A DNA stretch of 10,220 nucleotides, from NCBI GenBank assembly GCA_031283795.1, contig JAITBB010000107.1:1-10220 (forward strand). The letters run 5' to 3'. Position numbers and translations under genes: made by a program. The DNA is from Rickettsiales bacterium. Lineage in GTDB: Bacteria > Pseudomonadota > Alphaproteobacteria > Rickettsiales > UBA1997. Below, piece after piece: positions 1 to 6,567 of the stretch (the first letter of the stretch is position 1; the number at the start of each line of letters is the position of its first letter). A model generated the notes under the pieces. That model was given only the letters and a program-made list of their open reading frames with translations, made no database searches and was not told the origin of the DNA.

Positions 1-1868
1 TCCTCAAATTCGCCATTTATGGAGCCGTCATCATTTGCGGCTCCGCTGCCGGTGTTGCTCTGCTGCTGAGCCTGGTACACCTTCTCCCCCAGTTTCATAG
101 AGGCATTGGTCAGCTTCTCGGTGGCAGATTTTATGGTCTCCGGATCCTCGCCCTCCATGACCTTCTTCAGGGCCTCCAGTTCCCTATTTATGCTGTTCCT
201 TTCCTCCTCGGTCAGTCTGTCGCCGTAGTCGGTCATTGATTTTTCTACGGAATAGACTAGAGAATCGGCGTGATTCTTCACATCCACCAACTCCTTTCGG
301 GCTCTGTCACTTGCCGCATTCTGTTCGGCGTCCTTCATCATTTTCTCGATCTCAGCCTCCGTTAGTCCGCCAGAGGACTGTATGGTGATGTGCTGCGCCT
401 TGTTGGTGCCCTTGTCTATGGCCGAGACACTGACGACTCCATTGGCGTCGATGTCGAATGTGACCTCGATCTGTGGCATGCCTCTGGGTGCCGGAGGAAT
501 TCCATCGAGGGTGAATTCTCCAAGGGACTTGTTGTATACGGCTATATCTCTTTCCCCCTGGAACACCTTTATGGTGACGGCGGACTGATTATTCTCTGCC
601 GTAGAGAATGTCTGGCTCTTCTTGGTTGGAATTGTTGTGTTTCTGTCGATGAGCCTTGTGAAGACGCCGCCCATAGTCTCTATGCCGAGAGAAAGTGGAG
701 TAACGTCTAGTAGAAGGACATCCTTCACATCCCCCTGTAGGACACCGCCCTGGATGGCGGCGCCGACGGCTACAACCTCGTCTGGGTTTACACCCTTATG
801 GGGCTCTCTTCCGAAGAATTCTCTAACGGTTTCCTGTACTCTAGGCATTCTTGTCATGCCACCGACCAGGACCACCTCATTTATGTCGTTGGGCTTTAGT
901 CCGGCATCGGCCAGGGCTTTTCTGCATGGTTCTATGGTCTTTTCGATGAGATCAATGGTCAGCTGTTCCAGCTTTGCTCTGGTCAGCTTTATACTCATGT
1001 GCTTTGGACCGGTTGCATCGGCCGTTATGTAGGGAAGATTGATTTCGGTCTCCGTTGTGGTTGACAGCTCCTTCTTAGCGTTCTCGGCTGCCTCCTTGAG
1101 TCTCTGTATTGCCAGGTTGTCACCGGCTAGATCTATTCCACTGGAGGATTTGAAACTATCTATGAGGAATTTCTGAATTCTCGCGTCGAAGTCCTCACCG
1201 CCAAGGAAGGTATCTCCGTTGGTGGCTTTCACCTCAAAAACCCCGTCTCCCATCTCCAGTATGGACACATCGAACGTACCGCCACCGAGGTCGTAGACCG
1301 CTATGGTTCTATTCCCCTTCTTGTCTAGACCGTAGGCTAGGGCCGCTGCCGTTGGTTCATTTATGATCCTCTTGACGTCTAGCCCGGCTATCCTGCCGGC
1401 GTCCTTGGTTGCCTGTCTCTGGGAGTCGTTAAAGTAGGCTGGGACTGTGATAACGGCCTCTGTAACCTTTTCTCCCAGATAGGTCTCGGCGGTTTCCCTC
1501 ATCTTCTGTAGAACGAAGGCACTGATCTGGCTCGGGGAGTATTTTTCTCCTCTGACCTCTACCCAGGCGTCGCCATTGCCAGCTCGACATATGCTGTAGG
1601 GAACTTTGCCGAGACTGTCCTGAACTACCTTCTCGTCGAATCTCCGTCCTATCAGTCTTTTAACCGAATATATGGTGTTCTCGGCGTTTGTAACGGCCTG
1701 TCTCTTTGCCGAATCGCCGACAATCCTGTTGCCCTCCTTCATGAAGGCTATTACAGATGGTGTGGTTCTAACCCCCTCTGCATTCTCTATAACCTTTGTA
1801 CTCGTCCCCTCCATGACAGCAACGCATGAGTTTGTGGTGCCGAGATCTATACCTATAATCTTACTCAT
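1..1868 (-). CDS. dnaK: Molecular chaperone DnaK (Hsp70), C-terminus cut by window edge
   Basis: Cytosolic ATP-dependent Hsp70 chaperone that works with DnaJ and GrpE. The reading frame starts at ATG 1868 and runs open to the window edge, giving 622 visible residues of a usual ~635-640. It opens with [15 protein letters not shown], the Hsp70 phosphate-binding signature. Later come the [15 protein letters not shown] segment, the [10 protein letters not shown] phosphate-2 loop, [10 protein letters not shown], and the interdomain linker [13 protein letters not shown] at about residues 384-396. A charged helical lid follows. The visible end is an acidic Gly/Ser/Asn-rich tail ([10 protein letters not shown], then GEFE), so only about 15 residues should be missing. 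GGAG at 1874-1877 lies 5 nt before the start. The sequence is of alphaproteobacterial type (for example [19 protein letters not shown]). dnaJ, often the next gene in this group, would lie outside the window. Identification is certain. Confidence 0.98.
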   Translation of the reverse strand, partial: MSKIIGIDLGTTNSCVAVMEGTSTKVIENAEGVRTTPSVIAFMKEGNRIVGDSAKRQAVTNAENTIYSVKRLIGRRFDEKVVQDSLGKVPYSICRAGNGDAWVEVRGEKYSPSQISAFVLQKMRETAETYLGEKVTEAVITVPAYFNDSQRQATKDAGRIAGLDVKRIINEPTAAALAYGLDKKGNRTIAVYDLGGGTFDVSILEMGDGVFEVKATNGDTFLGGEDFDARIQKFLIDSFKSSSGIDLAGDNLAIQRLKEAAENAKKELSTTTETEINLPYITADATGPKHMSIKLTRAKLEQLTIDLIEKTIEPCRKALADAGLKPNDINEVVLVGGMTRMPRVQETVREFFGREPHKGVNPDEVVAVGAAIQGGVLQGDVKDVLLLDVTPLSLGIETMGGVFTRLIDRNTTIPTKKSQTFSTAENNQSAVTIKVFQGERDIAVYNKSLGEFTLDGIPPAPRGMPQIEVTFDIDANGVVSVSAIDKGTNKAQHITIQSSGGLTEAEIEKMMKDAEQNAASDRARKELVDVKNHADSLVYSVEKSMTDYGDRLTEEERNSINRELEALKKVMEGEDPETIKSATEKLTNASMKLGEKVYQAQQQSNTGSGAANDDGSINGEFE

Positions 1869-1907
1869 TTGAACTCCAATTATCCCTATTGATATGCAAG
1901 ATACGAA

Positions 1908-1938
1908 ATTATATAGGTATCGGATGCGAAATTACAAG
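1908..1938 (-). promoter_or_regulatory. dnaK promoter, heat-shock (sigma32-like) overlapping sigma70-like
   Basis: Read on the minus strand, CTTG (1935-1938) is followed after exactly 17 nt by CCTATAT (1911-1917). This fits the alphaproteobacterial sigma32 pattern CTTG-N17/18-CYTATNT. Shifted slightly, the same bases give TTGTAA (1932-1937), an 18-nt spacer and a perfect TATAAT (1908-1913), so housekeeping sigma factor could also read it. It lies about 40 nt upstream of the dnaK ATG. The motifs are seen directly; heat induction is inferred from the consensus and from the gene served. Confidence 0.6.
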
Positions 1939-2001
1939 GGAGGGTGACTAGTGTTGATAGGTGCGCTCTTCCGGAGAGATTAGAAATATTTAAGCCTGTT
2001 T

Positions 2002-3249
2002 TTGCCTATTGACCTAATAAAAATTCCTATTATCCTGAGTAAAAGTTTTAAAAATATGGAAGCCTATATGGAAGCAAATGGGGACTTGTCTAATGCTTTG
2101 ATATATGATGTTAAGGATGAGAATGGAAATATAGAAAAATCCATCAGAGTGAACTATAACGCACTTAATAAGGTATTAAATGCAGGAATAGAGCATCTCG
2201 ACGATTTAGTAACTGGGGGAGCTATAGTTGATGCAACTGAGGGTGTGACGGAGGACAAAAAAATTAAGACATTCAATGAAATTAAACCATTTATTGCAAA
2301 ATACGTAAAGCAGATTTTTAATGTGGAAAAAAAGAATGCTGAAGATTGGTTCACAAATGGGGATTTGTTACTCAATGCTAATATAATACAAATTGCAAAT
2401 TTAGATAGTCCAGAAGAGTTTAGGAGGGTAAGATTTGCTGACCCACTTGCAATATTGACGACGAAGTATAGAAATTTGGAATCCTTTCTAGGATTCTTTG
2501 GGATTAACTCCCACAACATAGGAAATATCGAGGGGGATTTTTTCACCGCAGCAATTAGCCAAACGGAAGCGAACCATGTCGTAAACGTTACAGTAGATTT
2601 AAAGAGAATAAGAGAATTGCTGGAAGCTGGTAAAACTCTGAACACTATTAAAGACATAGTTCTGTTTTATTTTGATAGCGATAGGTATGGTAACGAAAAA
2701 AATTTTGGTGAAATCCTGAAGTTAGGTAGATTTGTAAATAGAAAGGAGCAGAAGAGAGGAACCTGTTGGTACCATGCGTTGACTGCAACTATAACTATGG
2801 CTAAGAATAGGTATCTCTTTCAAAGAATAAAAAAGAATAGGATTAAGCTCTATAAAAAAAATGAGAAAGTGAATATGGCGATGGGTGAGTTACCGAATGA
2901 ATTTGAAGTGAGACAAACACTTGAGATCCAGCCCATTGCTATAAGAGGTGATATTGGAAATATATCAGGAGAATCTTTAGCCGAAAACATAGTTAATGAA
3001 AACTACGAGGGAACAATAGCGAGATACCTGAGCAATGGAATATTGATGAGTACATTTTCCGCAATGGCTGATAAAATGTTTCTAGAAAAGGAAAAGGAGT
3101 TGGGGGAAAATTTACGAATGAGGCCAAGGAAAAGCTTAAGAGACGACACTTTAAAGAACTTGAAGAAGAGGCTAAAAAGGTATATGATGATACCAGAAAA
3201 GAAAGCATGCCAGTTGAATATATTGATAAAGGGGACAGAATGCTGCTAG
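2002..3249 (+). CDS. Hypothetical protein, possible cysteine protease; 5' part of a frameshifted gene
   Basis: No family recognised with confidence. The open frame begins after TAG at 1981. The candidate starts are TTG 2002 (415 residues), ATG 2056 and ATG 2068. ATG 2068 has GGAAG (2058-2062) 5 nt upstream and is the best supplied. No signal peptide is evident. Numbered from TTG, residues 248-260 read KEQKRGTCWYHAL, with Gln250 five residues before Cys255. Upstream lie His192 at the head of a beta-like stretch (HVVNVTVDL) and Asp225 after another (IVLFYFDSD). The order His-Asp-Gln-Cys is that of clan CE peptidases (Ulp1, YopJ, bacterial deubiquitinases), although the CW pair also recalls clan CA (papain, calpain). 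No His follows Cys255 in this frame, which favours CE if it is a protease at all. The last ~45 residues appear to be out of frame: the coiled-coil coding sequence continues in the -1 frame to 3503. The gene is much AT-richer than its neighbours (17 G/C of 60 at 2101-2160, against 33 of 60 at 1261-1320 in dnaK), suggesting a different origin. Function unknown; protease is a hypothesis. Confidence 0.6.
   Translation: MPIDLIKIPIILSKSFKNMEAYMEANGDLSNALIYDVKDENGNIEKSIRVNYNALNKVLNAGIEHLDDLVTGGAIVDATEGVTEDKKIKTFNEIKPFIAKYVKQIFNVEKKNAEDWFTNGDLLLNANIIQIANLDSPEEFRRVRFADPLAILTTKYRNLESFLGFFGINSHNIGNIEGDFFTAAISQTEANHVVNVTVDLKRIRELLEAGKTLNTIKDIVLFYFDSDRYGNEKNFGEILKLGRFVNRKEQKRGTCWYHALTATITMAKNRYLFQRIKKNRIKLYKKNEKVNMAMGELPNEFEVRQTLEIQPIAIRGDIGNISGESLAENIVNENYEGTIARYLSNGILMSTFSAMADKMFLEKEKELGENLRMRPRKSLRDDTLKNLKKRLKRYMMIPEKKACQLNILIKGTECC
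2009..2036 (+). promoter_or_regulatory. Possible sigma70-type promoter for the AT-rich gene
   Basis: TTGACC (2009-2014) matches five of six -35 bases and TATCCT (2031-2036) four of six -10 bases, with a 16-nt spacer. Transcription would begin near 2043, just before ATG 2056 and ATG 2068. If real, the TTG at 2002 cannot be the start. The area is AT-rich, so chance matches are easy and confidence is low. Confidence 0.3.
3108..3114 (+). other. Slippery heptamer A_AAT_TTA at the frameshift point
   Basis: In the frame of the upstream ORF the bases at 3108-3114 read A AAT TTA, a canonical X_XXY_YYZ -1 slippage site. The Rous sarcoma virus gag-pol site has the same sequence. Slipping back one base places the ribosome in the frame that stays open to 3503. 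A run of five G and four A (3102-3110) adjoins it, so a one-base deletion in a homopolymer is an equally good or better explanation. I see only weak pairing downstream and no clear pseudoknot. Confidence 0.35.
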
Positions 3250-3503
3250 CTTTGGAAAAAATAAGTCTGCTCTACGAACAGGAATATTTGCTTGGCGAAG
3301 ATATAGCGCAGATCAAAGAGGTGGGGTTGAAGACTAGTCAGGATCCTCCCGGGAAGAGGGGATTAATTGGTAATTTGTTTAGTAACTGGTTTTCTAAGAA
3401 TAAGTCAAACGAAACAAGTGCCAAAAGGCTAGAATTAATTGTTCTAGACAATGTCTGTAACGATTTATCTATTAGCAAACAGGTAACACATCGGCATGCC
3501 TGA
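3114..3503 (+). pseudogene. Displaced 3' part (-1 frame) of the AT-rich gene at 2002
   Basis: This is the continuation of the upstream gene in the -1 frame. It has stops at 3069 and 3072, so the frame change must lie after 3074. From 3114 it reads TNEAKEKLKRRHFKELEEEA and onward, a regular charged helix or coiled coil that joins smoothly to the KEKEL stretch of the upstream frame. The overlapping upstream frame here instead gives a Lys/Arg/Leu-rich shadow ending in CC. An internal ATG at 3207 would give a 98-residue product, but no good ribosome binding site precedes it. The rest has a helical region (LLALEKISLLYEQEYLLGED), a basic linker and a second short helical stretch, ending HRHA at TGA 3501-3503. 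The joined product would be about 480 residues from ATG 2056. This is either a decayed gene, a sequencing or assembly error at the G5A4 run, or a programmed frameshift. Confidence 0.55.
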
Positions 3504-3560
3504 TAGGCGGAGAACTGGTCTGATATCTGGTGTCTATCTGGACTAGCTGGACTCAAAGGT

Positions 3561-3583
3561 CTGCTTCCCGTCCCGGGAGGCAG
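3561..3583. terminator. Strong GC-rich hairpin between convergent genes
   Basis: CTGCTTCCCG (3561-3570) pairs with CGGGAGGCAG (3574-3583) over 10 bp with a single G-U wobble and a 3-nt loop. It sits in the 115-nt gap between the plus-strand gene ending at 3503 and RNase J ending at 3619 on the minus strand, where a shared terminator or RNA 3' end protector is expected. Neither strand has a T-tract directly after the stem, so it is not a classical intrinsic terminator. The rest of the gap is GC-rich with scattered CTGG motifs and holds no gene I recognise. Confidence 0.4.
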
Positions 3584-3618
3584 CCGGTGGCGGAGGGTAG
3601 GGTGGACTGGTTTTACCC

Positions 3619-5352
3619 CTAGGCTTGGCTGATCTTTGTAAAGAATAGCTCTATGAGGGGTTTTTTCCCCATGTCGGCGTCGTAGAGTTTGTTTATGGTG
3701 GCGCGTATTCTCTGGGATATGAAATTTTCCTTCTCCTGGTTGGTGGAAAATTTGTGTTTTCCTATATTTCTGCTCTCATTTATCTCTATTATCGACTCAT
3801 TGTAGGAGCTGACGATGTTTCCGATAAAGGTCTGTCTCATGGTAGCATTGGCTACAAAATCGTACCCTCCTGGGGCGGATATCACTGGACTCTGTAGCAT
3901 TCTGTACTTCGGACTGATTAGCAGATTCACAAAAATCACACCGGCGCTCTTAATTTTCTCTCTGGTTCTGATGATTTCGCTCTTTGTTGTGAGGAGTCTT
4001 TTGCCATCAACCACTACAGTCTGTGGGTCCAGCTGACCGACTTTGCTCACTCCGTCTCGGGCAATTCTGAGAACCACACCATTTTTAACCTTGGCGATAT
4101 TTGTGACGCCGCAGGCTCTGGCCACCTTCTGGTGCTCAAGCAGTTGCACGTGCTCACCATGGACGGTAATGGCTATTTTTGGTTTTGTGTAGTCGTAGAA
4201 TTTCTTTAGATCGGTTAGACAGTAGTGTCCAGAAACATGCACGAAATCTGTTTTTTCAGTGATGACTCTAATCTCTCTGTCGGCGAATTTGTTGTAGAGT
4301 ACAGACAGTTCCTTCTCATTGCCGGGAATGACTCTTGAGGAGAATATGACACAATCTTTGCTATCCAATTTAAGGTGTCTATAGGCGTCGTTGGCCAGCT
4401 TATCTATGCCGGCGTTCACATTGCCCTGACAACCGGTGGCTATTATAACTAGATTTTCCTTCTTGACACTTTTTATCTCCTCCTCCCTGAGAAAATCATA
4501 TTCATCTCCTAGATAGCCAACATTTTTAGCAACTCTGGCCAGTCTGACCAGCGAATTGCCGACAAGAACAACTCGTCTCTTCAGCTTCTTTGCCACATCA
4601 TAGATGGTCTTTATCCTACCGACGTTAGAGGCGAAGGTGGTAAATACTATCAGTCCCTCCTTGTCCTCCATTATATGGTAGAAACTGTTGAAGAGTTCTG
4701 TCTCTGATTTTGGGGAAACGTCGTTGAATATATTAGTGGACTCACAGACGGTCGCAAGAATCTCTCCCTTTGCTCCCAGCTGCTTCAGTCTCTTTATGCT
4801 CTGTCTCTGCTCCGTGGGATGCTTTGGATCAAACTTCCAGTCCCCACTGTGCAGTATTTTACCCTCTTCGGTCCCTATGAGCAGCGCGTTCATCTCTGGA
4901 GTCGAGTGAGTCATGCCTATGGGCTCGATCTCGAATGGGGGCAGCTTTATCACATTGCCCTCACTAAACTCGTTTATCACAACTCTATTGCGATATTTGT
5001 GCTCCCTTAGTTTTTCACGCAGAAAGCACTTTGCGAACTTTGAGGCGTATATCGGAATCTCTAGTTCCGGCCATATGTACTCCACGGCTCCAATGTGGTC
5101 TTCGTGGATATGAGTTATAAAGAGACCCAGTACGTTATCCCTGAGTTTTTTCAGTAGAGAAATATCTGGAACCAGAAGATCCACTCCCGGCACAGTCTTA
5201 GTAAACCCAATTCCGCAGTCCACCACTATCCATTTCCCACGGTAGTGATACAAGTTACAGTTGAGCCCTACCTCATTGGACCCCCCAATTGGTATAAATA
5301 ATATATTCTCCCTGTATTTTCCTAGATTTAAATTTTTTTCATCCATAGCCAT
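3619..5352 (-). CDS. rnj: Ribonuclease J (metallo-beta-lactamase/beta-CASP RNase)
   Basis: Cytosolic zinc-dependent exo/endoribonuclease of the beta-CASP family, acting in mRNA decay and rRNA maturation. At 577 residues it is close to the usual ~555. N-terminal metallo-beta-lactamase motifs: His81, His83, Asp85 and His86 in THIHEDHIG; His149 in MTHS; Asp171 in HSGDWKFD. The beta-CASP insertion follows at about 210-370, then HVSGH (372-376) and the metal-binding His398 in VHGEH. A C-terminal domain of about 130 residues ends at 577. Oddities are CESTN at 203-207, where the family normally has CDSTN, and ATGCQGNVNAG at 305-315, where relatives read close to GSQGEPxAA. All metal ligands remain, so activity is expected. 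Start: ATG 5352 is the longest. ATG 5346 (residue 3) has AGG (5355-5357) at a better 8-nt spacing and may be used instead. The gene stands alone, divergent from the gene at 5701 and convergent with the frameshifted gene. Confidence 0.95.
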   Translation of the reverse strand: MAMDEKNLNLGKYRENILFIPIGGSNEVGLNCNLYHYRGKWIVVDCGIGFTKTVPGVDLLVPDISLLKKLRDNVLGLFITHIHEDHIGAVEYIWPELEIPIYASKFAKCFLREKLREHKYRNRVVINEFSEGNVIKLPPFEIEPIGMTHSTPEMNALLIGTEEGKILHSGDWKFDPKHPTEQRQSIKRLKQLGAKGEILATVCESTNIFNDVSPKSETELFNSFYHIMEDKEGLIVFTTFASNVGRIKTIYDVAKKLKRRVVLVGNSLVRLARVAKNVGYLGDEYDFLREEEIKSVKKENLVIIATGCQGNVNAGIDKLANDAYRHLKLDSKDCVIFSSRVIPGNEKELSVLYNKFADREIRVITEKTDFVHVSGHYCLTDLKKFYDYTKPKIAITVHGEHVQLLEHQKVARACGVTNIAKVKNGVVLRIARDGVSKVGQLDPQTVVVDGKRLLTTKSEIIRTREKIKSAGVIFVNLLISPKYRMLQSPVISAPGGYDFVANATMRQTFIGNIVSSYNESIIEINESRNIGKHKFSTNQEKENFISQRIRATINKLYDADMGKKPLIELFFTKISQA

Positions 5353-5414
5353 TGCCTATTAAACACTTCATCGTGGCAGACAACCAAACGGGGTCTGCCC
5401 TGCTCCATTGCCAT
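5328..5414 (-). CDS. Possible short upstream ORF overlapping the RNase J start
   Basis: A 28-codon frame (26 from the second Met) begins MAMEQGRPRL and ends WLWMKKI. It overlaps the first 25 nt of rnj in another frame. GGAG at 5417-5420 lies 8 nt before the second ATG (5408), better placed than anything before rnj itself. It lies wholly downstream of the promoter at 5457-5485, within the rnj leader. No family resemblance is seen. A coupling or leader role is an inference, and it may be chance. Confidence 0.25.
   Translation of the reverse strand: MAMEQGRPRLVVCHDEVFNRQWLWMKKI
5375..5399 (-). promoter_or_regulatory. Leader hairpin upstream of RNase J
   Basis: On the minus strand GGCAGAC (5393-5399) and GTCTGCC (5375-5381) form a perfect 7-bp stem with an 11-nt loop. 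The stem ends 22 nt before the rnj ATG 5352, inside the predicted ~100-nt untranslated leader. A structured leader could serve autoregulation of an RNase, but this is inferred only from position. Confidence 0.35.
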
Positions 5415-5456
5415 TTCTCCAGCGCTCGGCGGTGGGGTGATGACATCGGGCTTCCC

Positions 5457-5485
5457 ATTATAAACGATTCTCAAAATAAAAACAA
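5457..5485 (-). promoter_or_regulatory. Sigma70-type promoter for RNase J
   Basis: On the minus strand TTGTTT (5480-5485) and a perfect TATAAT (5457-5462) are separated by exactly 17 nt. The expected start of transcription near 5450 leaves a leader of about 100 nt before the RNase J ATG. This is the best promoter match in the 348-nt gap between rnj and the gene at 5701. Confidence 0.6.
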
Positions 5486-5596
5486 GGGGGTTATTGCTGC
5501 TGCCGAGACTGGCTTCCTCTGTGCACTTCCAGTGAATCATTTGCTCTTCGGAGTACTTATTGTGAGACTAAATTTCGTTTTCTGGGTGGTTTCCTA

Positions 5597-5627
5597 TTGC
5601 ATAAATTCTTTAGCTGTTGCATATTAT
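5597..5627 (+). promoter_or_regulatory. Weak possible promoter for the gene at 5701
   Basis: TTGCAT (5597-5602) and TATTAT (5622-5627) are separated by 19 nt, longer than ideal. Transcription would start near 5634, about 65 nt before the GTG. The remaining gap from 5486 to 5688 shows no gene I can support and no RNA gene. Confidence 0.25.
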
Positions 5628-5688
5628 CTACAGCACTCATAGGTTGGCCAAAATGTGCCGGAGAGGAGATGGGTAACACAGAAAAATA

Positions 5689-5698
5689 GGGAGGAGAG
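5689..5698 (+). promoter_or_regulatory. Strong ribosome binding site deciding the GTG start at 5701
   Basis: GGGAGGAGAG at 5689-5698 contains a full GGAGG (5690-5694) 6 nt before GTG 5701. It is the strongest Shine-Dalgarno sequence seen in the window, and it supports a GTG start and the reality of the following unrecognised ORF. Confidence 0.6.
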
Positions 5699-5700
5699 CC

Positions 5701-6456
5701 GTGTCCAGCAGAAAACAACCTAATGGTTTACTGCCCGATGGGATCACGATGGTATTTTTTATGCTAATCGGCCTAGGGGTGGGTCTTGATTCTAATTCAT
5801 CGTCGAGTTCCAGTGGTAGCCTCTTCAGAGGAATAGAATATTCACCACTATTTCTCAGGGATTTCCTATTTTCTCCGGAGATGCGATTCTCTCTGGAAGA
5901 AAATGATGGTCGGACGATGGAGCAAAATCAAACTGGTGCGCATCCCAGGCCAACCATGTCGAATAATGTGTTGCCGCCAACGCCACCGGCCGAGGATATC
6001 TACAGTGACAGTGAGATCGCAATTAATATGAGAATAGAACGCGCCGCAATCTATTTCCCAACTCAACATGAGGCCATTGGGCGGCAGTTTAGTCCGGGGC
6101 CTCCGGGGCAGAGTCCACAGAGCATAGTGGAGATTCAGTGGCAAATGGATATACTTTGCCCGGAGCCACGGTATCCATTCCAGACGGGGAGGGCGTCTGT
6201 AGATGGTACAGAGGATGACGAAATTCAACCAATTGAGTTGCCGCCGCCTAGGTTCTCAGTTATTCCTAGCCCGATGATTCGGCACAATAGCCAAAGACAA
6301 GCCTACGGGGAGGATATGGTGGATAATTCGGGGCATGAAATGGGGTGGTCGTCTGGGGATACGGAAAGAATTTTAGCACTATCACCTACCCTGGAGCAGA
6401 ATAATCGCCCCATGTCGCCATTCCCAACTGACAGACCCAATAATCATGGGGAATGA
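5701..6456 (+). CDS. Hypothetical membrane-anchored, Ser/Pro-rich disordered protein
   Basis: Not recognised. The 251-residue frame starts at GTG behind a very good ribosome binding site. A short basic N-terminus (SSRKQ) is followed by one hydrophobic segment at about residues 15-29 (ITMVFFMLIGLGVGL). This could be a signal anchor or an uncleaved signal peptide. A polyserine tract follows at 31-40. The rest has little hydrophobic core and is rich in Pro, Ser, Asn, Glu and Arg. It carries seven Ser-Pro dipeptides (residues 48, 58, 131, 138, 190, 228 and 239), the clusters PPTPP (92-96) and PPP (181-183), and an acidic patch DGTEDDE (168-174). This composition predicts an intrinsically disordered domain outside the cytoplasm or exported. 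It lies 111 nt before pccA on the same strand with a possible separate promoter between them. Such proteins in host-associated bacteria are sometimes surface proteins or effectors, but nothing here proves that. A 120-codon antisense frame inside it looks like a shadow. Confidence 0.6.
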   Translation: MSSRKQPNGLLPDGITMVFFMLIGLGVGLDSNSSSSSSGSLFRGIEYSPLFLRDFLFSPEMRFSLEENDGRTMEQNQTGAHPRPTMSNNVLPPTPPAEDIYSDSEIAINMRIERAAIYFPTQHEAIGRQFSPGPPGQSPQSIVEIQWQMDILCPEPRYPFQTGRASVDGTEDDEIQPIELPPPRFSVIPSPMIRHNSQRQAYGEDMVDNSGHEMGWSSGDTERILALSPTLEQNNRPMSPFPTDRPNNHGE

Positions 6457-6528
6457 GAGGCAGAGGTGGGATCATGGATAGTTGGACGAATCATAAACTT
6501 TCACTGGGAAATTGATTTAGTAGGAAAG

Positions 6529-6537
6529 TGATATAAA
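6529..6537 (+). promoter_or_regulatory. Possible extended -10 promoter for pccA
   Basis: TGATATAAA at 6529-6537 matches the extended -10 form TGnTATAAT in all but the last base. It ends 30 nt before the pccA ATG. A TTGATT at 6512-6517 is only 14 nt upstream of the hexamer, too close to serve as a normal -35, so an extended -10 reading is preferred. No clear Shine-Dalgarno precedes ATG 6568. Confidence 0.35.
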
Positions 6538-6567
6538 CTTATTCCATGTGATTACAGATAGACCAAA

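Noticed and set aside
382..1032. Several plus-strand frames across dnaK
   Set aside because: They lie opposite an unmistakable DnaK coding frame and are its complements.
2154..2657. 167-codon minus-strand frame opposite the AT-rich gene
   Set aside because: Its Ser/Phe/Leu-rich composition is typical of an antisense shadow, and the plus strand has better protein-like features and a start.
3090..3249. The end of the first frame as the genuine C-terminus of the AT-rich gene
   Set aside because: The last ~45 residues are a shadow of the charged helix read in the -1 frame. They end in an odd CC, while the other frame stays open and protein-like to 3503.
5352..5642. 96-codon plus-strand frame from TTG in the rnj-5701 gap
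   Set aside because: No ribosome binding site, a TTG start overlapping the RNase J start, and an unremarkable sequence. It lies opposite the RNase J promoter and leader, so it is probably chance.
5353..5700. Possible structured RNA gene (tRNA, 4.5S RNA or similar) in the gap
   Set aside because: No T-loop, anticodon arm or SRP signature could be found. The only clear structure is the short leader hairpin.
5866..6228. 120-codon minus-strand frame inside the Ser/Pro-rich gene
   Set aside because: It is antisense to a frame with a strong ribosome binding site and is rich in Arg, Trp and Ile, as expected for the complement of the Pro/Ser-rich coding sequence.
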